A DNA stretch of 64,000 nucleotides from Streptomyces xanthii (GTDB lineage: Bacteria > Actinomycetota > Actinomycetes > Streptomycetales > Streptomycetaceae), in NCBI RefSeq assembly GCF_014621695.1, contig NZ_CP061281.1, positions 5,146,001-5,210,000 on the forward strand, written 5' to 3'. Under the pieces are notes generated by a model. That model was not told the origin of the DNA. It did not search any database and worked only from the letters and a program-made list of their open reading frames with translations. Below are positions 59,535-64,000 of the stretch, piece by piece (position 1 is the stretch's first letter; each line of letters starts with the position of its first letter). The position numbers were made by a program, and so were the translations under genes.

Positions 59535-60938
59535 TCAGGCACGCCGTGCGCGCAACTCCCGCACACCCGCCACGACCAGCACCGCAGCCGTCGCCCCCGT
59601 CGACCACAGCAGCTGCGGACGCGCCCCGTCGTCGGTCAGCATCAGGCCCACCACCGCGGCCATCGCGGCGAGCGCCGCCCAGGTCAGCCACGGGAACGCC
59701 CACATCCTCAGGACGAGCTTCTCCGGCGCCTGCGCCTCGATGCGCCGGCGCAGCCGCAGTTGCGACACCGCGATGAGCGCCCACACGAACAGCAGCACCG
59801 CGCCGACCGAGTTGAGCATGTAGAGGAACACCGAGTCCGGCCACTTCAGGTTCAGCACCACGGACACGAAACCGAAGGCCACCGACGCGAGGACCGCCCG
59901 GCGCGGCACCCCGCCGCCGCTCACCTTCAGCAGCGAGCGCGGCGCCTCCCCGCGCTCGGCCAGCGAGAACACCATCCGGGACGCGCCGTACAGGTTGGCG
60001 TTGAGCGCCGACAGCAGCGCCACGAACACCACGATGTTCATGATCTGCCCCGCCGACGGGATCCCGATGGCGTCGAGGACGGTGACGTAGGGGCTGACGC
60101 CGGCCTTCTGCGCGGTCCACGGCAGCACCGTCACGATGACCAGCATCGAGCCGACGTAGAAGAAGAGGATGCGGAACACCGCGCTGCGCACGGCCCGCGC
60201 CACCGAGCGGACCGGGTCGTCCGACTCGGCCGCCGCGATCGTGACGACCTCCAGGCCGCCGAACGCGAAGACGACGGCGAGCACGCCCGAGACGACGCCC
60301 TGCCAGCCGTGCGGCAGGAAGCCCCCGTCGCCGGTGAGGTGCGTGAGGCCCACGGGGTCCGTGTCCGGGAGCAGGCCGAAGATCGCCAGCAGGCCCAGCA
60401 CCAGGAACGCGACGATCGCGAAGACCTTCAGGGAGGCGAACCAGAACTCGAACTCGCCGAAGTTCTTCACCGCCGTCAGGTTCGCCACGGTGAACACCAC
60501 CATGAACAGCAGCACCCACGTCCACTGCGGCACCGACGGCACCCAGCCGTTCGCGATCTGCGCCGCGCCCGTCGCCTCCACCGCGAGCACCACGACGAGC
60601 AGGAACCAGTACAGCCAGCCCACGCTGAACCCGGCCCACCGGCCGAGCGCCCGCTCCGCGTGCACCGAGAACGAGCCGGAGGCCGGCATCGCCGCCGACA
60701 TCTCGCCCAGCATCCGCATCACGCACATCGCGAGCGCGCCCGCGATCAGATACGAGACGACGATGCCCGGGCCCGCGACCTCGATCCCGGCACCGGACCC
60801 CACGAACAGGCCCGCGCCGATCACCCCGCCGAGCCCCAGCATCGTCAGATGCCGCTGCTTGAGCCCACCGCCCAGCGGCTCGTCGGGCAGCGGCCCTTCG
60901 GAGGGGAGCGGGGCGTCGTCGTGCCGGGGGTCGTGCAT
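59535..60938 (-). CDS. amino acid permease (APC superfamily), second copy
   Basis: A permease of about 467 residues similar to the neighbour at 57,927-59,378: LTMLGLGGVIGAGLFVGSGA, FGEFEFWFASLK and NLYGASRMVFSLAERGE. Twelve helices are predicted. I start at ATG 60938 (MHDPRHDD). An in-frame TTG at 60968 is an alternative, and neither has a ribosome site. The substrate is not evident. The 250 bases between it and bioY hold the divergent promoter region without recognisable elements. Confidence 0.9.
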   Translation of the reverse strand: MHDPRHDDAPLPSEGPLPDEPLGGGLKQRHLTMLGLGGVIGAGLFVGSGAGIEVAGPGIVVSYLIAGALAMCVMRMLGEMSAAMPASGSFSVHAERALGRWAGFSVGWLYWFLLVVVLAVEATGAAQIANGWVPSVPQWTWVLLFMVVFTVANLTAVKNFGEFEFWFASLKVFAIVAFLVLGLLAIFGLLPDTDPVGLTHLTGDGGFLPHGWQGVVSGVLAVVFAFGGLEVVTIAAAESDDPVRSVARAVRSAVFRILFFYVGSMLVIVTVLPWTAQKAGVSPYVTVLDAIGIPSAGQIMNIVVFVALLSALNANLYGASRMVFSLAERGEAPRSLLKVSGGGVPRRAVLASVAFGFVSVVLNLKWPDSVFLYMLNSVGAVLLFVWALIAVSQLRLRRRIEAQAPEKLVLRMWAFPWLTWAALAAMAAVVGLMLTDDGARPQLLWSTGATAAVLVVAGVRELRARRA

Positions 60939-61220
60939 CAGGTGCGTCAGCCGATCTGGGTCGAACAAGGGGGCGCAGGAATTGGCGGGAACCTACAGTC
61001 TCGCCGCCGAGCACCCCGCACCGCAAAACGCGCCCGTCCGATGGCTGACCTCAGTGACGAGCGTCACGCCGCGCGGGGTGTACGCGACGGCGTTTGTACG
61101 GAGCCCACCAACGGGCCGTTCAAGCCTTTGTCGAGGCGCGACCGTGATCGCCACGAGCCCCCTGGGATAGCGTCACGAAGAACCAAAGCCTTGCCCAGCA
61201 CTCAGAAACGCGGAGACCCG

Positions 61221-61802
61221 ATGAGTACCGCCACCGCCGCCGTCGCCCGTCCGGGCAAGGTCCTGGCCGACCTGCTGCCCGCCTCCCGCACCAAGGACAT
61301 CGCGCTGGTCCTCGGCGGCGCCGCCCTCACCGGCATCGCCGCGCAGATCGCGATCCCCGTGCCGGGCTCGCCCGTCCCGGTCACCGGGCAGACCTTCGCC
61401 GCGCTGCTCGTCGGCACCGCGCTCGGCGCCCGCCGCGGCTTCCTCGCGCTCGCCGTGTACGCGCTCGCGGGCATGGCCGGCATGCCGTGGTTCGCCGAGG
61501 GCACCGCCGGTTTCGCGATGCCGTCCTTCGGCTACGTCCTCGGCCTGATGCTCGCCTCCGCGGCCGTCGGCGCCCTGGCCCGCCGCGGCGACGACCGCTC
61601 GGTGTGGCGCACCGCCCGCGCCTTCCTCGTCGGCGAGGCGATCGTCTACGCCGTCGGCGTCCCCTACCTGGCGCTGTCCACCGGCATGAGCCTGACCGCC
61701 GCGATCGCCGCGGGCCTCACCCCGTTCCTGATCGGCGACGCGATCAAGGCGGCCCTGGCGATGGGCGCGCTGCCCACCGCCTGGAAGTTCGTCGGCAAGT
61801 AA
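61221..61802 (+). CDS. bioY: biotin transporter subunit BioY
   Basis: A 193-residue membrane protein that binds biotin in ECF-type importers. The BioY pattern is present: helices ALVLGGAALTGIAAQIAIPV and the loop PGSPVPVTGQTFAALLVGTA, GARRGFLALAVYALAGMAGM, and a C-terminal FLIGDAIKAALA. Length and six helices fit the family. The energising BioM/BioN or general EcfAT genes are not adjacent, so it either works alone, as known for some BioY, or shares a module elsewhere. The ATG at 61221 has GGAG. Confidence 0.95.
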   Translation: MSTATAAVARPGKVLADLLPASRTKDIALVLGGAALTGIAAQIAIPVPGSPVPVTGQTFAALLVGTALGARRGFLALAVYALAGMAGMPWFAEGTAGFAMPSFGYVLGLMLASAAVGALARRGDDRSVWRTARAFLVGEAIVYAVGVPYLALSTGMSLTAAIAAGLTPFLIGDAIKAALAMGALPTAWKFVGK

Positions 61803-61844
61803 CCGTCGGCGAGCAGCCGTCGGCACGTGACCGAGCGGCGCCCG

Positions 61845-63170
61845 CTAGACGTTGTAGTTCCTCCGGAAGAGGTTCGCCGGGTCGTACGCGGCCTTCAGAT
61901 CGGCGAGCCTCTTCCGCGTTCCCGCGTCGTACAGGCCCTCGGGCCGGTCCGCGCCGCCGAACGCGAAGTTGAGGGAACGGCCCATGACCTGGCCGGAGAC
62001 CGCGCCGAACGCCCGCGCGTGATGCGCCCGGGCCGCGTCCCGCCCGCCCTCGCCGAGCGGTGACAGGATCCGCACCAGCCAGGCCGCGTCCCGGTACGGC
62101 ACCGCGTTCGGCGCGGGCCGCGCCAGCGCGCCGCCCAGGTGGTTGAGCTGCACGACGTGCATGCCGTCGGCGCCGGGCCCGCACGCGGTGAACAGCTCGG
62201 TGACCCCGCCGAGATCGAGCGCGTCCAGGAACACGCTGTCCCCGTAATAGGGGTGCGGGAAGTCCGGGTCGCTGTGAATGGTGTGGCTGTCCCCGTACGG
62301 CATCTCGCGCACGGTGTCGGAGAGCGCAGGGCCGAGCGCGGCCCGCAGGGGCGCCACGAGCCGCTCGCCCTCCTCCGCGCCGCCCGTGAAGGCGATCCGT
62401 ACGGAGACGAGGTACGTCCCGCGCAGGTGGGGCGGCATCGACGGCAGGTCCGGGTAGACGAGCGCGGCGAGCGACGAGGTCAGGGTGTCGGGGACGGTCG
62501 CGGCCCAGCGCGTGTACTCCCGCACGATGCCGGCGGGGCCGGTGACCCGGCCGTCGTAGCCGAGGGAGCCCCCGTAGAGCCGGGTGACCGGGACCAGGCC
62601 CACCTCGATCGCGGTGACGACGCCGAGGTTCGCGCCGCCGCCGAGCAGGCCGTGGAAGAGCCCGGGGTCGCTGTCGGCGGTGACGTGGCGCAGGACGGCG
62701 TCGGCCGTCACCACGTCCACCGAGCGCACGTGGTCGGCGGTGTAGCCGAACTCCCGCGCCAGGATGCCCAGTCCACCGCCCAGCGTGTAGCCGACGGCGC
62801 CGACGCTCGGCGCCGAGCCGTTCAGCGGGGCGAGTCCGTGCGGGGCCGCGGCCTCGGCGACCGCGCCCCAGCGGGCGCCCGCGCCGATCCGGGCCGTACG
62901 CGCCACCGGGTCCACCGTGACGGTGTCCATCCGGCGCGTGCTGACGAGGACGCCGCCCTCGGCCGAGTCCGGCAGCCCGTGTCCGGTGGCCTGCACCCCG
63001 ACGGGCAGTCCGGCGGCCGCCGCGTGCGCGACGGCGGCCACCACGTCGTCCGGCCCCGACGCGGTGAACACCACGTCGGGGCGGAGGGCGAAGCCGGTCT
63101 GGAACCCGGTGGTCTCGTCGTCGTAACCGGCGTCACCGGGCCGGAGAACAAGGGTCTCTGCAGTGGTCAT
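61845..63170 (-). CDS. FAD-binding oxidoreductase (berberine-bridge-like)
   Basis: A 441-residue flavoprotein of the VAO/BBE class. The FAD domain has ATGHG with His64, the usual attachment site for covalent FAD, then VLVSTRRMDTVTVDP and GYTLGGGLGILAREFG. The C terminus ends in the BBE motif (DPANLFRRNYNV). The second covalent site (a Cys in the GxC loop) is not apparent, so the link is probably single. No signal peptide is seen. It oxidises an unknown substrate. The ATG at 63170 opens the gene, divergent to no close neighbour, since the permease gene reads the same way 46 bases before it. Confidence 0.9.
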   Translation of the reverse strand: MTTAETLVLRPGDAGYDDETTGFQTGFALRPDVVFTASGPDDVVAAVAHAAAAGLPVGVQATGHGLPDSAEGGVLVSTRRMDTVTVDPVARTARIGAGARWGAVAEAAAPHGLAPLNGSAPSVGAVGYTLGGGLGILAREFGYTADHVRSVDVVTADAVLRHVTADSDPGLFHGLLGGGANLGVVTAIEVGLVPVTRLYGGSLGYDGRVTGPAGIVREYTRWAATVPDTLTSSLAALVYPDLPSMPPHLRGTYLVSVRIAFTGGAEEGERLVAPLRAALGPALSDTVREMPYGDSHTIHSDPDFPHPYYGDSVFLDALDLGGVTELFTACGPGADGMHVVQLNHLGGALARPAPNAVPYRDAAWLVRILSPLGEGGRDAARAHHARAFGAVSGQVMGRSLNFAFGGADRPEGLYDAGTRKRLADLKAAYDPANLFRRNYNV

Positions 63171-63216
63171 ACGGGCACTGTGCCCGCATAACCTGACAGG
63201 TTCCGTCAGCTTTCGG

Positions 63217-64000
63217 TCAGCGTTCCACCGAGTCGGCGACCCGGTCCTCGACCGGCGCGGCCGCGGGCTGGGCGGCGCCCTTCTTCAGCCGCTCCCGCAC
63301 CAGCGAGAAGCCGACCACGAACACCGCGACGAGGAGCGACAGCAGCACCTGCTCGCGGCCTGCGTCGTCGGTGAGCATGTAGACGAGGACGAAGGAGATC
63401 GCCGCGATCGTCGCCCAGGTCAGGTAGGGGAAGAGCCACATCTTCACGACGAGCTTCTCCGGCTGCTCGCGCAGGATGATGCCGCGCATCTTCAGCTGGG
63501 TGAAGCAGATGACCAGCCACACGAACAGGGCGACCGCGCCGGAGGAGTTGAGCAGGAAGTTGAAGACGGTGTCCGGCCACTGGTAGTTGAACCAGACGGC
63601 GAGGAAGCCGAAGACGACGGAGCCGAGGATCGCGGCCCGCGGCACACCCCGCGAGGTGGTCTTCGCGAACGCCTTGGGCGCGTCACCGCGCTGGCCGAGC
63701 GAGAACGCCATGCGGGAGGCCGTGTACAGGCCCGAGTTGAGGCAGGACAGGACGGCGGTCAGCACGATGACGTCCATGACCTGACCGGCGTGGGGGATGC
63801 CGATCGAGTTGAGCGCGGCGACGTACGAGCCCTCGTCCACGATGGACTTGTCGTTCCAGGGCAGCAGCGTCAGGACGATGAAGATCGAGCCCAGGTAGAA
63901 GATGCCGATGCGCCAGATCACGGAGTTCGTGGCCTTGGTGACGGCCTTCTGCGGGTCCTCGGACTCACCGGCGGCGAGCGTGACGATCTCGGAGCCCATG
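63217..64000 (-). CDS. amino acid permease (APC superfamily), 5' part outside the window
   Basis: The C-terminal 260 residues of a third AAT-type permease. GSEIVTLAAGESEDPQKAVT, LYTASRMAFSLGQRGDAPKA and KLVVKMWLFPYLTWATIAAI align with the two permeases to the left. Seven helices are in view and the start lies beyond base 64,000. It has a charged C-terminal tail (RERLKKGAAQ, then acidic). The substrate is unknown. Confidence 0.9.
   Translation of the reverse strand, partial: MGSEIVTLAAGESEDPQKAVTKATNSVIWRIGIFYLGSIFIVLTLLPWNDKSIVDEGSYVAALNSIGIPHAGQVMDVIVLTAVLSCLNSGLYTASRMAFSLGQRGDAPKAFAKTTSRGVPRAAILGSVVFGFLAVWFNYQWPDTVFNFLLNSSGAVALFVWLVICFTQLKMRGIILREQPEKLVVKMWLFPYLTWATIAAISFVLVYMLTDDAGREQVLLSLLVAVFVVGFSLVRERLKKGAAQPAAAPVEDRVADSVER

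Overview
The window is high-GC actinobacterial chromosome, almost certainly Streptomyces or a close relative. Third codon positions are nearly saturated with G/C, GTG and TTG starts are common, many genes overlap by four bases (ATGA or GTGA), and gene families such as csnR-K, AbiEi/DUF559 proteins and a mycothiol-dependent reductase homologue are typical of the group. No rRNA, tRNA, transposase, integrase, phage gene or CRISPR array was seen. It reads as core chromosome rather than a mobile island. Long open frames antisense to real genes are a GC artefact and are left out.

Left part (1-25.5 kb). A five-gene leftward operon encodes a four-helix membrane protein, a glutamate-type binding protein, a helical protein of unknown function, a PknG-type kinase with zinc ribbons and TPRs, and a zinc-ribbon PP2C phosphatase. 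It looks like an expanded GlnX-GlnH-PknG amino-acid-sensing pathway. Next is the csnR-E-F-G-H-K operon for chitosan-oligosaccharide uptake and breakdown, with a perfect CsnR-type palindrome before csnR. To its right are a tandem pair of divergent Fe(II)/2-oxoglutarate oxygenase-like genes, an RraA-fold gene, an HNH nuclease, a mechanosensitive channel, a PadR-controlled ABC exporter operon, and a secreted GH84-like glycosidase whose catalytic Asp pair reads Gln-Asp.

Middle (25.5-46 kb). A short gene with three 12-residue repeats is coupled to malQ. malQ carries a 10-copy 9-bp minisatellite and ends in a rare TTA codon. There follow a TetR regulator divergent from a FAD monooxygenase that is coupled to a NarL-type two-component pair, an EamA transporter coupled to an Imm-5-like protein, two LysR/MFS pairs, an orphan allantoicase, pepN, a DUF1203 gene, asd, and an ECF sigma factor with a membrane partner and an upstream ECF-type promoter.

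Right part (46-64 kb). This holds a secreted subtilase, a Nudix hydrolase, a Tat-exported metallophosphoesterase, an orphan AbiEi-like/DUF559 protein, a second PepN paralogue, an Rv2466c-type thioredoxin-fold protein with CPWA instead of CPWC, a Fe/Mn superoxide dismutase behind nickel-regulator-like direct repeats, three APC amino acid permeases (one cut by the window edge), BioY and a BBE-like flavoprotein.

Strong hairpin terminators separate most convergent genes. Two long intergenic inverted repeats (7,981-8,159 and 37,981-38,113) share a core found, to my recollection, in many Streptomyces intergenic regions. Everything here rests on reading the sequence and on remembered family knowledge. 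No database search was run.
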